Below, in pieces: positions 45,778 through 54,851 of a DNA stretch of 64,000 nucleotides. The notes below the pieces were generated by a model that saw only the letters and a program-made list of their open reading frames with translations, was not told where the DNA came from and did no database searches. The stretch comes from CAYQUC01 sp964420605 (lineage in GTDB: Bacteria; Pseudomonadota; Gammaproteobacteria; UBA6429; Thiohalophilaceae). The position numbers and the translations under genes are program-made. How positions within the stretch are numbered: position 1 is the stretch's first letter; each line of letters opens with the position of its first letter. Where the stretch lies: assembly GCA_964420605.1 (NCBI GenBank), contig CAYQUC010000006.1:8760-72759 (forward strand). Reading direction: 5' to 3'.

Positions 45778-48102
45778 ATGTTAAAGTCTATATCATTATT
45801 TCGTCCCAATAGTTTACTTGGCCGTTATGTTCTGGTGTCGACGATAATTTTTGTGATTTTAGTTATTACTGCAACACTTGGCTGGTATACCGTGCAGCAG
45901 GGAGTATATCAGCATCATGGACACATGAAGACATTAACAAATCTTGAAATTGCAACACAAAAGTACAATTTAGATTATCAAGGCGTTAAGTACGCAACAC
46001 TCGAGTTTCTGATTCAACCTGACGATATTAAACTCACACAATATAAAAAAAGTTATGACATATTCACTAATAGTTTTTTGGCGTTAGATAATAGTCGTAA
46101 AAAAATAGCAGCTGATAAATTTAAATTCCATTTTACTAATTTGATCAAACACAAAAATTCACTCGCCTTGGAGCTGAAAAAACTAATTGATGTCAGACTA
46201 AACGCAGAACAAACATTTCCCTTTACATCGAATATGTTAATATTAGCCAAGGCCAATGCTGAAATATTAGCTTTTATCGACCGAGTTGTATCTCCTAAAA
46301 TTAATCCAGATGAAATCATTTCAGATAAAATAAAATTATTATTCACCGATACGCGTTATTCCTGGGTTCGATTAATTGCCGAATACCGTTTATTAGTGTC
46401 AGTACGTTTTGGTATTTTTACTGGAGACTGGCGTCATGCATACAACCAACGAGTATATAATATTAGCTTATTAGTTGATAATATTAATGCGAACCTAAAA
46501 AATTTACGAATCCATCAATCTAATAAAAAATTACCCTTTGTGATTGATAATGAAATCACTCAATTGTATCAATTAAGTGAAAATTCATTGAGTAGTTATC
46601 AAGATGCAATATCACTATTGAGTACACCCAATTGGCGTAAAGATTTAGTGTTGTTACGCGATAAACTCCGACCGGCTTTCTCAAATTTAGATAAATCGAT
46701 TCAGTTATTACAAGAAGAAGAAGAAAAAGTGTGGTCAACTTCGATGGAGGAGCTAACATCAATCGCAGAATCGTTATCGTATGCTCTATGGTTTTTATTA
46801 TTTGTTTGTTCATTATTAGTTGTTTTAGGCTACTTTATGTTTTCTAGAGCAATACTACAGCCCATTCAAAATATCGCACAAACATTCAAAAATGAAGCGA
46901 CAGGTAAAATTACTGAACTTCAAGATTTTAGCTCGGCAACTGAAATTAGAAATTTAACCGATGCATTTCACGACATGCGTAAGCAAGCACATTCGCGAAA
47001 ATTACGGCTTACGACCATTTTGGATAATGCCGCCGAAGCAATAATTACTATCGATAATAACGGCATAATTGAAACCTTTAATGCCGCTGCTGAAAAATTG
47101 TTTGGCTACCACACATCTGAAATGTTGGGTGAAAATGTTTTAATGTTAATTAGTAAAAATGAGCGGGAATATTATCAAAAATTGTTTTATAAATATCAAC
47201 ACATCAATAGTTACCGGCATGTGTTAGAAGGAGAGAACGGATATGAGATTGAAATCTTAGGCAAACAACAAAAATTATTACCCGTATCAATAAAAATCAG
47301 CAAAACTAAAATTGACGATAAATTTTTTTACACTGCATTGGTTGTTGATCTAACTGAACGTCGAGAGAATGAACTTGAGCGACAACAGCATCTTACCGAG
47401 ATGGCTCATATTGGACGACTGAGTATCATGGGGGAAATGGCTGCTGGTATGGCACATGAATTAAATCAGCCTTTAGCAGCCATGTCATTATACCTACAGG
47501 GTAGCCTGAGAAGTTGTAATCCTGAGTCAGAAGATTGCAAAGACATTATTACCGCGGTGCATTCGGCGATTGAACAAGTCGATCGGGCGAGTATTATTAT
47601 TCGCACCATGCGAGGTTTTGTTCACCGGGGGTCATTTAAACTTGAAATTATTGATATTAACGAATTAATTAAGAAATCGGTCGAGTTCGTGTTGTTTAGC
47701 CAACAAAGTATCAATCCGCAGCCGACATTTCTGTTTAGTGATTCAACTATTATGGTAAATGTAGACGCTTTGCAAATTGAACAGGTTCTTGTCAACTTAA
47801 TACGTAATGCGTTTGATGCCCAGTCAACAGTGGTTCCATCTAAACGAGTATTAACAATACGAACTGAAATAGATGACGCTGGTTTTGCTAACATTACTGT
47901 TATTGATGAAGGTGAAGGTGTCGCCTCAGAAAATGTTGATAAGATATTTGATACGTATTTTACAACTAAAACGGAAGGCCTAGGAATGGGCTTGTCGATA
48001 TGTCGATCAATTATCGAAGAGCACAATGGTATATTATGGTATAAACCGGGTATACAGCAGGGCTCACAATTCTGTTTTACGCTACCAGTGTCCAAAACGT
48101 AA
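45778..48102 (+). CDS. membrane sensor histidine kinase 2
   Basis: The 774-residue kinase has a larger periplasmic sensor (about residues 40-325, helical, TorS-like in shape) between two helices, HAMP, PAS (about 415-530), HisKA with GEMAAGMAHELNQPLAAMSLYL (His560) and HATPase with NLIRNAFDAQ, DEGEGVASEN and GLGMGLSICRSIIEEH. The catalytic halves of kinases 1 and 2 are clearly paralogous, while the sensors differ. Two kinases feeding one regulator would integrate two signals. Confidence 0.92.
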   Translation: MLKSISLFRPNSLLGRYVLVSTIIFVILVITATLGWYTVQQGVYQHHGHMKTLTNLEIATQKYNLDYQGVKYATLEFLIQPDDIKLTQYKKSYDIFTNSFLALDNSRKKIAADKFKFHFTNLIKHKNSLALELKKLIDVRLNAEQTFPFTSNMLILAKANAEILAFIDRVVSPKINPDEIISDKIKLLFTDTRYSWVRLIAEYRLLVSVRFGIFTGDWRHAYNQRVYNISLLVDNINANLKNLRIHQSNKKLPFVIDNEITQLYQLSENSLSSYQDAISLLSTPNWRKDLVLLRDKLRPAFSNLDKSIQLLQEEEEKVWSTSMEELTSIAESLSYALWFLLFVCSLLVVLGYFMFSRAILQPIQNIAQTFKNEATGKITELQDFSSATEIRNLTDAFHDMRKQAHSRKLRLTTILDNAAEAIITIDNNGIIETFNAAAEKLFGYHTSEMLGENVLMLISKNEREYYQKLFYKYQHINSYRHVLEGENGYEIEILGKQQKLLPVSIKISKTKIDDKFFYTALVVDLTERRENELERQQHLTEMAHIGRLSIMGEMAAGMAHELNQPLAAMSLYLQGSLRSCNPESEDCKDIITAVHSAIEQVDRASIIIRTMRGFVHRGSFKLEIIDINELIKKSVEFVLFSQQSINPQPTFLFSDSTIMVNVDALQIEQVLVNLIRNAFDAQSTVVPSKRVLTIRTEIDDAGFANITVIDEGEGVASENVDKIFDTYFTTKTEGLGMGLSICRSIIEEHNGILWYKPGIQQGSQFCFTLPVSKT

Positions 48103-48176
48103 AAATAATAAAATTATTGCACTATTAAATCTGTGTTTTGTAGAGTCAGACATTAAACTAAGGTAAAATAATCGGT

Positions 48177-48782
48177 ATGTCTAATCCTACCATTTTTATA
48201 GTTGATGATGATCCCGCAATGCGAGATTCATTAAGCTGGTTATTGAAAAATATTGGTTATACCGTCGAAGTTTTTTCCTCAGCACAAGAATTTCTTGACA
48301 ACTACGAGCAAACCGCACCAGGTTGTTTGGTACTTGACGTTCGTTTACCTGGAATGAGTGGTATTCAGTTACAGCATAAAATGAAGTCTGAAAATATTCG
48401 ATTACCGGTTATCATCATTAGTGGTCACGGCGATGTACCCATGGCGGTAAAAGCAATGCAGCAAGGCGCATTGGTATTTTTAGAAAAACCATTTCGAGAT
48501 CAAGAATTATTGGATAATATCCAAGATGCACTCGAAATTGATGCTAAATACCGGGAAAAGGATGCTGTGTCTCAAATCATTCGAGCATATATTGAATCCT
48601 TAACACAGCGCGAAACTGAGGTAATGGCGTTAATGGTCAAAGGTGAATCGAGTAAAGAGATTGCTAAAAGCTGTGAAATTAGTGTCAAAACTGTCGAAAT
48701 TCATCGCGCTCGGGTGATGGAAAAAATGCAAGCAAATTCCTTACCTGAACTTGTTCACATGACTATAAACTTGCAAAATTGA
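48177..48782 (+). CDS. FixJ/TtrR-type response regulator
   Basis: The 201-residue protein: receiver with IFIVDDDPAMRDS, phospho-acceptor Asp54 in CLVLDVRLPGMSG, ISGHGDVPMAVKAMQQGA and the Lys of FLEKPF; then a LuxR-type HTH (TQRETEVMALMVKGESSKEI, VKTVEIHRARVMEKM). It is not an NtrC-type sigma-54 activator, so the locus differs from the classical AioXSR control of arsenite oxidase. It precedes the Rieske gene with a 466-base gap. Confidence 0.93.
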   Translation: MSNPTIFIVDDDPAMRDSLSWLLKNIGYTVEVFSSAQEFLDNYEQTAPGCLVLDVRLPGMSGIQLQHKMKSENIRLPVIIISGHGDVPMAVKAMQQGALVFLEKPFRDQELLDNIQDALEIDAKYREKDAVSQIIRAYIESLTQRETEVMALMVKGESSKEIAKSCEISVKTVEIHRARVMEKMQANSLPELVHMTINLQN

Positions 48783-49109
48783 TCCCGATCGGCGTATTGC
48801 TTGAGTGACGGGCAATGTGTTTTTACTGCTTATTCGCAATTACCCCAAAATCAAATATCTGAGCCCTGCTTAATAACTAAGCAACCACTCCTTTGTTAAA
48901 TATTAATACAATAACAAGTATGTAATTTATTTCGTCTAGTTCATGCTCCCGACTGATGAGTTCTGCATAATTTGACTAATCATAATGACTATTTCTATTT
49001 AATTTCAATGTTATTTTCGAATTAATTTTGTTTAAAAAATAATCAACTTGTCTTAAATTGTATTAAATTAAAGCAATTATAATCAAAAAAACAAATTTTG
49101 TTTATTTTA
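48783..49109. other. AT-rich region upstream of the Rieske/molybdoenzyme genes
   Basis: No gene is supported between the regulator and the CRP-type box. Very AT-rich tracts (48990-49100) could be bent DNA. No sigma-54 GG/GC promoter was found. Confidence 0.5.
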
Positions 49110-49125
49110 TGTGAGTTGCTTCACA
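49110..49125. promoter_or_regulatory. CRP/FNR-family box upstream of the Rieske gene
   Basis: TGTGAGTTGCTTCACA is a perfect TGTGA-N6-TCACA site. Its centre lies about 131 bases before the Rieske ATG. The same motif occurs twice before the multicopper oxidase gene of this locus. Confidence 0.72.
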
Positions 49126-49155
49126 GTATTGCGCCTAGTTGTACTTTATGTTCCA

Positions 49156-49189
49156 CTATACGTGTAAGTAAAAACCCGTATATGTATAG
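49156..49189. promoter_or_regulatory. imperfect inverted repeat, candidate response-regulator site
   Basis: CTATACGTGTAAG (49156-49168) and CGTATATGTATAG (49177-49189) are inverted half-sites agreeing at 10 of 13 positions, 21 bp apart. They lie 60-93 bases before the Rieske start, between the CRP-type box and the gene. Confidence 0.4.
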
Positions 49190-49248
49190 CGTTTTGGTGG
49201 TGGGTACTACTAAATAAAGTCGGAATAACAGAGCAATTGGGAGTCATA

Positions 49249-49815
49249 ATGGAAATTAAAGTTAAGTTAGGGACAGGGCTAGAACATAAAAACGTTGAGA
49301 TATCAGAATCTGAGCAAATTTGTTTGTCTAGGAGGAATTTTTTACTCACCGGTACAACCGCCATCATTCTCTCAACTATGCCTGGTGTTAGCTCTGCGGT
49401 ACAACTGGTATCCAAAGATTACGAAATTGTGAGAGTGGTTGCGCTAAAAGACCTTAAGCTCGATCAACCCATCGATTTTTCATATCCACCTAATAATCCG
49501 GTATCCAGTTTCTTTTTAGTCAAACTTGGCGAGCAAGCAGGTGCTGGTCTTGGTCCAAATAAAGATATCGTGGCATTTAGTAATTTATGCAGTCACATGG
49601 GAGGACCGCTTAATGGTACATACAAAGCTGCCCATAAGGCAGTTGGCCCTTGTCCATTACATTTAACCACTTTTGATCTAACGCGACACGGTATGGTTAT
49701 TTCAGGTCACGCAACTCAGGCCCTACCTCAAGCAAGGCTCGAAATTATCGACGGCGCTATTTATGCGACAGGTGTAACAGGTTTAATTTATGGTCAACAC
49801 GATAACTTGGTCTAA
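49249..49815 (+). CDS. TAT-exported Rieske [2Fe-2S] subunit, AioB/IdrB type
   Basis: From the ATG at 49249 (GGGAG just upstream; a TTG at 49237 is less likely) the product has 188 residues. A twin-arginine signal SRRNFLLTGTTAIILS is near residue 25. Cluster ligands are Cys114/His116 in CSHMGGPL and Cys135/His138 in CPLH. The pair of Cys that forms the Rieske disulfide in many AioB proteins is replaced by Gly and Leu. In this family the small subunit carries the TAT signal that exports the large subunit and passes electrons to or from cytochrome c or azurin. The molybdoenzyme gene follows after 23 bases. Confidence 0.9.
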   Translation: MEIKVKLGTGLEHKNVEISESEQICLSRRNFLLTGTTAIILSTMPGVSSAVQLVSKDYEIVRVVALKDLKLDQPIDFSYPPNNPVSSFFLVKLGEQAGAGLGPNKDIVAFSNLCSHMGGPLNGTYKAAHKAVGPCPLHLTTFDLTRHGMVISGHATQALPQARLEIIDGAIYATGVTGLIYGQHDNLV

Positions 49816-49838
49816 ATACAGATAGGACGAACTATAAA

Positions 49839-52763
49839 ATGAAAAAAAAATCTGAAAATAAGATTATCTCTGAAGAACAAGTACCATTACCACCAAGTAA
49901 TGCAGAAGTGTTCACAACGGCATGTGATTATTGCATTACGGGTTGTGGCTATAAAGTCTATCGATGGCCAGTGGGTAAAGACGGTACAGCAGCAGCAGAC
50001 AATAATGCTTATGGCGAACAATTTCCCGTTGGAATTTTAAGTGGGGTATGGGCGAGTCCAAATCAACATAATATAGTGTCGGTTAATGGCAAGCCACATC
50101 ATATTACTATTATTGGTGACCGTGAAAATAAGGGTCCAAACCTAGGTGGTGATCATAGTATTCGTGGTGGCACCATTGCCAAAAAATGTTATAACCCGAA
50201 TACCCCAACTAAAGATCGCCTCAAATATCCAATGATTCGTGTCGATGGTAAATTAATTCGTGTACCGTGGGAGTTTGCTATTGACGTGATGGCCGAAGTG
50301 TCAAAACACGTACTCAATAAATACGGTAAAAGTGCTTGGGGTATGAAAATGTATTCCTACCAATATTGGGAAAATACCCATGCACTAACAAAACTAGCAT
50401 TTCAGGGAATACAAACCCCAGCATGGGCAGTGCACGATCAACCTACAGGACATGGCCCGGATACACCGGGTATGTCTGATGCCGGAATCGATAATTTCAG
50501 TCCGTGTTATGAAGACTGGGGAATGGCCGACGTATTATTCATTTCAGGTACCGATCCATTTGAATCAAAAACAATAATTTTTAATGAACGAATCCTACCG
50601 GCTATTCGTGGTGGTATGAAAGTAATTTCAGTCGTGCCACGAAAAACCGCTGGTGTTGCTTTTGCAGAACAAAATGGAGGCCTGTATTTAGAAATTAATC
50701 CAGGTACTGATACCCTATTACTTCATGCAATGTCACGCATCATTGTTGAAAATGGTTGGGAAGATAAAGAATTTGTAAATAAATGGATCAATAACCGAGC
50801 TGAAGAAGACAATGAGGTATTTCAAGCCGACGGTTTCGATGACTACAAACAATGGATCTTAAGTTATAAATATGCCGATCTTGCCTACGCAGCTAAAAAG
50901 ACTGGTATACCAGCAGATAAAATTCATCAGGCCGCAGAGTGGATGGCTAAACCAAATGCCGATGGCAGTCGTAAAAAAACCTCGGTTGGTTTTGAAAAAG
51001 GACTTTACTGGTCAAACAATTATTTAAATACTGCTGCAATTACTGCGCTTGGATTAATTTGTGGTGCCGGAAATCGTCCGGGTCAAGTTATTGGCCGGTT
51101 CGGTGGACATCAACGCGGTATGATGCCTGGTGGTAAGTATCCTGAACATTCTGCACCCGAAAAATTTCCAGGCTGGAAAAAACAAGGTATCGATCTGGAT
51201 CGTTGGGTTGAAGATGGTCGATTAAAGTTTGTATGGGTAATTGGAACAACTTGGACTCAAGCCGGTTTAGCATCAAATCACATGGTTAATGTGTTTAAAA
51301 AATTAATTACCAATAATCCACATCACCCAAAAAAATTGGATAAACAACACATCATCGACACTTATATTAAACGTGCTGATAGTGGCGGTATGATGATGGT
51401 TGATCAGGATATATATCCTGTAAAACCAATCAATACCGAATTTGCAGATATTATTTTACCTGCGGCCACCTGGGGGGAAGAAGATTTTGCACGTGCCAAT
51501 GGCGAACGCCGAATTCGTTTATATTCAAAATTTTATGACTCACCGGGAGAAGCTTTACCAGACTGGAAAATCACACAAAAATTTGCGCAACGCATGGGAT
51601 TCTCTGGTTTTGATTGGAAAGACAGTAATGCTGTTTTTGAAGATGCGGCTTTCTTTAATAAAGGCCGTCGTACCAGTTATGTCGCACTTGTAGAATATGC
51701 GCGAGCGCATGGTCGCCGTGCTCACGATGTGTTACGGGAAATGGGAACCACAGGTATTCAAGCACCGGTACGTTGGGAAGACGGAAAACTCGTTGGTACT
51801 AAACGATTACACGACACAACGTTAAAAACAGGAACTCCAAATGGATTAACTATTATTGAGCCCAGTTGGTTACGTAAGTTTAAAACAAAAACCGGTCGAG
51901 CCAATTTATTAAAAGCGCCTTGGGAAATGTTTGCTGACTACTACGAATTTATGGAACCCAAAGGCAGCGAACTGTGGGTGACAACGGCTCGAATTAATGA
52001 GTTTTGGCAATCAGGTTTTGATGATCAAATGCGCCGTCCTTATTTAAAACAACGTTGGCCTGATAATTTTCTTGAAATTCATCCTGATGATGCCAAAGCA
52101 CGCGGAATTGAAAGCGGCGATAGGGTTCGAATTTCGAATGACAACATTCCGGTTGAAGTTGGTGGTTATAGCAATAATAAAAAAGATACGAAAGTCCGTG
52201 GTGTTCTTCCTCTTTACGCCAATGCTGATTTAGAAACTCCAGACTTATTGCAGCAAGGTGTAGATAAGAATCATAAAGAAAACAAAGGTATTTCTGCCCG
52301 TAGTATGGGGGATGATACATTGGAAATGGATGATGAGTTATTGCAGTCAAATGATTTTATTGCACCAAAAAATAAAGCTGATAGTACTAAGTCATTGGAT
52401 CAAAATCAGGAAGAAAATGATCCCATAATGAATAATCTAGACTCTGCTATCGGTTTAAGTTGGGACGACATTAAACCCATGACATTCACAGAAATGCAGA
52501 AAAATGGTTATGTAAATTACACTAGTGCGAGTTTCGAAGCCGTTGCCATTGTAACCGATGCCATTAAAAAAGGCGTTACTTGCAGTTACTTTAACTTACC
52601 ATCAGCAAAAGGCGCTGCCAATTCATTAGCCGGACGAATCCTTGATCCTATTAGTCAACGTCCACGTTATAAATTAGCTCGCGGTAACATTGAAAAGATT
52701 GGAGAGTCCAAATTTAAACATTCATTCACAGCAATGTCGTTTAAATCACGAGCTATTGTTTAA
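49839..52763 (+). CDS. molybdopterin oxidoreductase of the arsenite oxidase/iodate reductase (AioA/IdrA) family, large subunit
   Basis: The 974-residue protein has a [3Fe-4S] motif Cys29-x2-Cys32-x3-Cys36 in ACDYCITGCGYKVYRWP, no own signal peptide, and ISGTDPFESK, GGLYLEINPGTDTLLLHA, EKGLYWSNNYLNTA and Arg420-x3-His424 in RFGGHQRG. It ends SFKSRAIV as AioA proteins do (SFKSR). Differences from classical AioA: about 825 residues is normal, and an acidic insert lies near residues 795-870. The segment after His199 has no His or Glu where the arsenite funnel residues should be. The CDYC opening and overall wording look closer to the IdrA-like branch. Substrate undecided: arsenite, iodate or another oxyanion. 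Confidence 0.88.
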   Translation: MKKKSENKIISEEQVPLPPSNAEVFTTACDYCITGCGYKVYRWPVGKDGTAAADNNAYGEQFPVGILSGVWASPNQHNIVSVNGKPHHITIIGDRENKGPNLGGDHSIRGGTIAKKCYNPNTPTKDRLKYPMIRVDGKLIRVPWEFAIDVMAEVSKHVLNKYGKSAWGMKMYSYQYWENTHALTKLAFQGIQTPAWAVHDQPTGHGPDTPGMSDAGIDNFSPCYEDWGMADVLFISGTDPFESKTIIFNERILPAIRGGMKVISVVPRKTAGVAFAEQNGGLYLEINPGTDTLLLHAMSRIIVENGWEDKEFVNKWINNRAEEDNEVFQADGFDDYKQWILSYKYADLAYAAKKTGIPADKIHQAAEWMAKPNADGSRKKTSVGFEKGLYWSNNYLNTAAITALGLICGAGNRPGQVIGRFGGHQRGMMPGGKYPEHSAPEKFPGWKKQGIDLDRWVEDGRLKFVWVIGTTWTQAGLASNHMVNVFKKLITNNPHHPKKLDKQHIIDTYIKRADSGGMMMVDQDIYPVKPINTEFADIILPAATWGEEDFARANGERRIRLYSKFYDSPGEALPDWKITQKFAQRMGFSGFDWKDSNAVFEDAAFFNKGRRTSYVALVEYARAHGRRAHDVLREMGTTGIQAPVRWEDGKLVGTKRLHDTTLKTGTPNGLTIIEPSWLRKFKTKTGRANLLKAPWEMFADYYEFMEPKGSELWVTTARINEFWQSGFDDQMRRPYLKQRWPDNFLEIHPDDAKARGIESGDRVRISNDNIPVEVGGYSNNKKDTKVRGVLPLYANADLETPDLLQQGVDKNHKENKGISARSMGDDTLEMDDELLQSNDFIAPKNKADSTKSLDQNQEENDPIMNNLDSAIGLSWDDIKPMTFTEMQKNGYVNYTSASFEAVAIVTDAIKKGVTCSYFNLPSAKGAANSLAGRILDPISQRPRYKLARGNIEKIGESKFKHSFTAMSFKSRAIV

Positions 52764-52791
52764 CTTACTATGATTTTTTAGGGTGAAGAAT

Positions 52792-53217
52792 ATGAAAAAT
52801 TCAAAACAACTTTATCGTTATATTGCTTTGTTACTAGCTGTGAGTAGTGTCTCTGCATATGCAAATGATGAACTACTTTTGGGTGATGATCAAGAAATGC
52901 CCGATCCATTATTACAGATGAGTGATCCTGATAAAAACAAAGTACATTATGGTGATGAAAATATTGTGATTTCGGGGGATGGCGCTAAAAATAATGCAAT
53001 TATTAAAGCTGATCCATTATTAACAACGATTGAAAATAAGAAAAAATCAACAGAAAAAGATATTAAATTAAAAGATGTTGTTGTAACAGAACAAGATAAA
53101 GCTATTGAATATGATGACTTATTATTAAAAACAGCTGATGGAGATTCAGCGAATAAAAAACAAAAGAAGAACGATGAATTAGAAATGCCAGATCCATTAT
53201 TGGACAGTTTTAACTAA
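52792..53217 (+). CDS. small acidic exported protein of the AioBA-like locus
   Basis: The product has 141 residues from the ATG at 52792 (AGGGTGAAG upstream; a GTG at 52783 is possible). Signal peptide YIALLLAVSSVSAYA, then an acidic, Lys/Asp-rich, probably disordered mature part. A motif EMPDPLL occurs near the start and at the very end, with a third DPLL between. A related LEMDDELL is found in the insert of the molybdoenzyme large subunit encoded just upstream. No Cys or metal site is visible. Not recognised; a tether or chaperone of the complex is a guess. Confidence 0.72.
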   Translation: MKNSKQLYRYIALLLAVSSVSAYANDELLLGDDQEMPDPLLQMSDPDKNKVHYGDENIVISGDGAKNNAIIKADPLLTTIENKKKSTEKDIKLKDVVVTEQDKAIEYDDLLLKTADGDSANKKQKKNDELEMPDPLLDSFN

Positions 53218-53427
53218 TATCGCGTAATCCAGTTTTGTAGTAATAAAATTACCGATTCAGCGTAAATTTAAAACCGCAAGAGGTTGGGGTTGAAATATCA
53301 CGGCTTCAAAGCCGAGGTATACAATTGAAACTGTTTTATCGCAAGTTCTTAAATATGTTGGTTAGTTACTAATGATTTTTAGAATAAAAATATTTAAATT
53401 TGATTTATAAATTTTTGAGGGAGCATT

Positions 53428-54522
53428 ATGAAGACAATAAGTATTCCATTGGCTGTTGGCCTGTTGTTAAGTTTGTCGAGTGCGCAAGTTATGGCAAAAT
53501 CGACTATTGGTGGTATCGTATTTTTAAATACTTATCTTGATTCTAAGGTCGATAAGGTGACCGCAGCAAATGATACGTTTAATTTAAATTTATCAAAAGC
53601 CAATAATTCTCGATTACGAATTAAATGGAATAATGAAGATAATGTTAGTATGTATTACGAAATTGCATTGAAAAGTTCCGCATTAACAGTACGTCATGCC
53701 TATGGTAAGTGGGATTTTAGTGAAACCGGACAATTGCTTGCGGGTGACACATCAACACCATTTGCACCATTAAATCCAAGCGTTGCAATGGTTCATAATT
53801 CGGGTCAAGGTTATGGACGTGTATCACCGGGACGTCCATCGCAAATTCGTTATACTTATAAATTTTTAAATCGCAATGGTGCAATAGCCGTCGCGATGGT
53901 TGATCCAAACAAAGGCTCTACCGCAGGGCCAACCGGAACAAGCAGAGAACAGTCGGTACCGCGTCTTGATATTGGTATGGCATACCGAACTTTCAATTGG
54001 CAGATTTTTCCAAGTTTGTTTTATCATAAAATTGATTACTCCAATAGCGTCACAACAGTAACGTCAACGGGCGTAGCATTAGGTGTAAAGTTAGGAGCTG
54101 GCCCATTAATCATTGCTGCTGAATACGGTTCAGGTAAAAATTGGGGTAATACTAGCGGTTCCTATTCTGGTTCAACCGCCGGTGATAATGCCAGTGCATT
54201 GTACAATGTAGGTGTTAAAACCTCCGATAATAACAATACTGGTTATTGGATTGATCTGGGTTTTCGATTTACAGGGAATGAATCCAAAGGTGTGGTTCAT
54301 TTTGTCTATGGAGCAATGAGCAGCCAAGCTAGCTCTACTACGACAAATATTAATGCAACGAGTTCGATGTTTGGCATAAGCGTTCCTATTGATCTTCCCT
54401 ATGTTGCCCGTGGTTTACGGATTCGACCCGAAATATTTGTATTTAATAATAAAGATAGTGGCACAACAAAAGTTGATGAAACAAATACCATTGTTGGCCT
54501 GCAACTTCAATTTACTTTCTAA
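53428..54522 (+). CDS. outer-membrane porin-like beta-barrel
   Basis: The 364-residue protein has a signal peptide (IPLAVGLLLSLSSAQVMAKS) and an all-beta body with alternating strands and Gly/Ser/Asn-rich loops, ending in IVGLQLQFTF, whose C-terminal Phe is the BAM recognition residue. GAGGGAG precedes the ATG. Related in style to alginate/porin families of about 360 residues. It may be the outer-membrane entry route for the substrate of the periplasmic molybdoenzyme. A strong terminator follows. Confidence 0.8.
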   Translation: MKTISIPLAVGLLLSLSSAQVMAKSTIGGIVFLNTYLDSKVDKVTAANDTFNLNLSKANNSRLRIKWNNEDNVSMYYEIALKSSALTVRHAYGKWDFSETGQLLAGDTSTPFAPLNPSVAMVHNSGQGYGRVSPGRPSQIRYTYKFLNRNGAIAVAMVDPNKGSTAGPTGTSREQSVPRLDIGMAYRTFNWQIFPSLFYHKIDYSNSVTTVTSTGVALGVKLGAGPLIIAAEYGSGKNWGNTSGSYSGSTAGDNASALYNVGVKTSDNNNTGYWIDLGFRFTGNESKGVVHFVYGAMSSQASSTTTNINATSSMFGISVPIDLPYVARGLRIRPEIFVFNNKDSGTTKVDETNTIVGLQLQFTF

Positions 54523-54556
54523 GTTCCGCTGCTAATTAGAAAGTAAATGTTGTAGT

Positions 54557-54588
54557 CTCCTTCATTATAAATGAAGGAGTTTTATATT
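54557..54588 (+). terminator. intrinsic terminator after the porin gene
   Basis: CTCCTTCATT (54557-54566) pairs perfectly with AATGAAGGAG (54570-54579), three-base loop, then TTTTATATT. Confidence 0.85.
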
Positions 54589-54814
54589 AAACGAAGAATA
54601 GAGCATTTATTTACATTACAACTCGATTGAAACTGCATTGGCACTATCAAAGTGCAGTGGCTTTGGAAACAGTTATTGATGAAATTGAATTGACTTTAAA
54701 CTTGTATTAAAAATATACATGTATTGTTAAGTGAAAAATGACTGAACTGTCATCAATGGCATTTTTTTTATCGTCTTATTTTATTAATTCAAAATTTGCT
54801 TTTTATCAAAACAT

Positions 54815-54830
54815 TGTGAGTCGTATCACA
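54815..54830. promoter_or_regulatory. CRP/FNR-family box 1 upstream of the multicopper oxidase gene
   Basis: TGTGAGTCGTATCACA is a perfect TGTGA-N6-TCACA site, 119 bases before the ATG at 54949. Confidence 0.72.
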
Positions 54831-54851
54831 AATTAAAAAATAAAAAATACC

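Noticed and set aside
43488..48782. Classical AioX-AioS-AioR arsenite sensing system
   Set aside because: The binding protein is a short PstS-like type and the regulator is FixJ/LuxR-type, not an NtrC-type sigma-54 activator; there are also two kinases.
48783..49248. Sigma-54 promoter before the Rieske gene, as known for some arsenite oxidase operons
   Set aside because: No TGGCAC-N5-TTGC-like GG/GC pair with proper spacing was found; the CRP-type box and inverted repeat are better supported.
49249..53217. Complete iodate-reductase island (IdrABP1P2)
   Set aside because: No di-haem cytochrome c peroxidase genes and no CxxCH haem motifs were seen in the neighbouring proteins, so only the IdrAB-like pair is supported.
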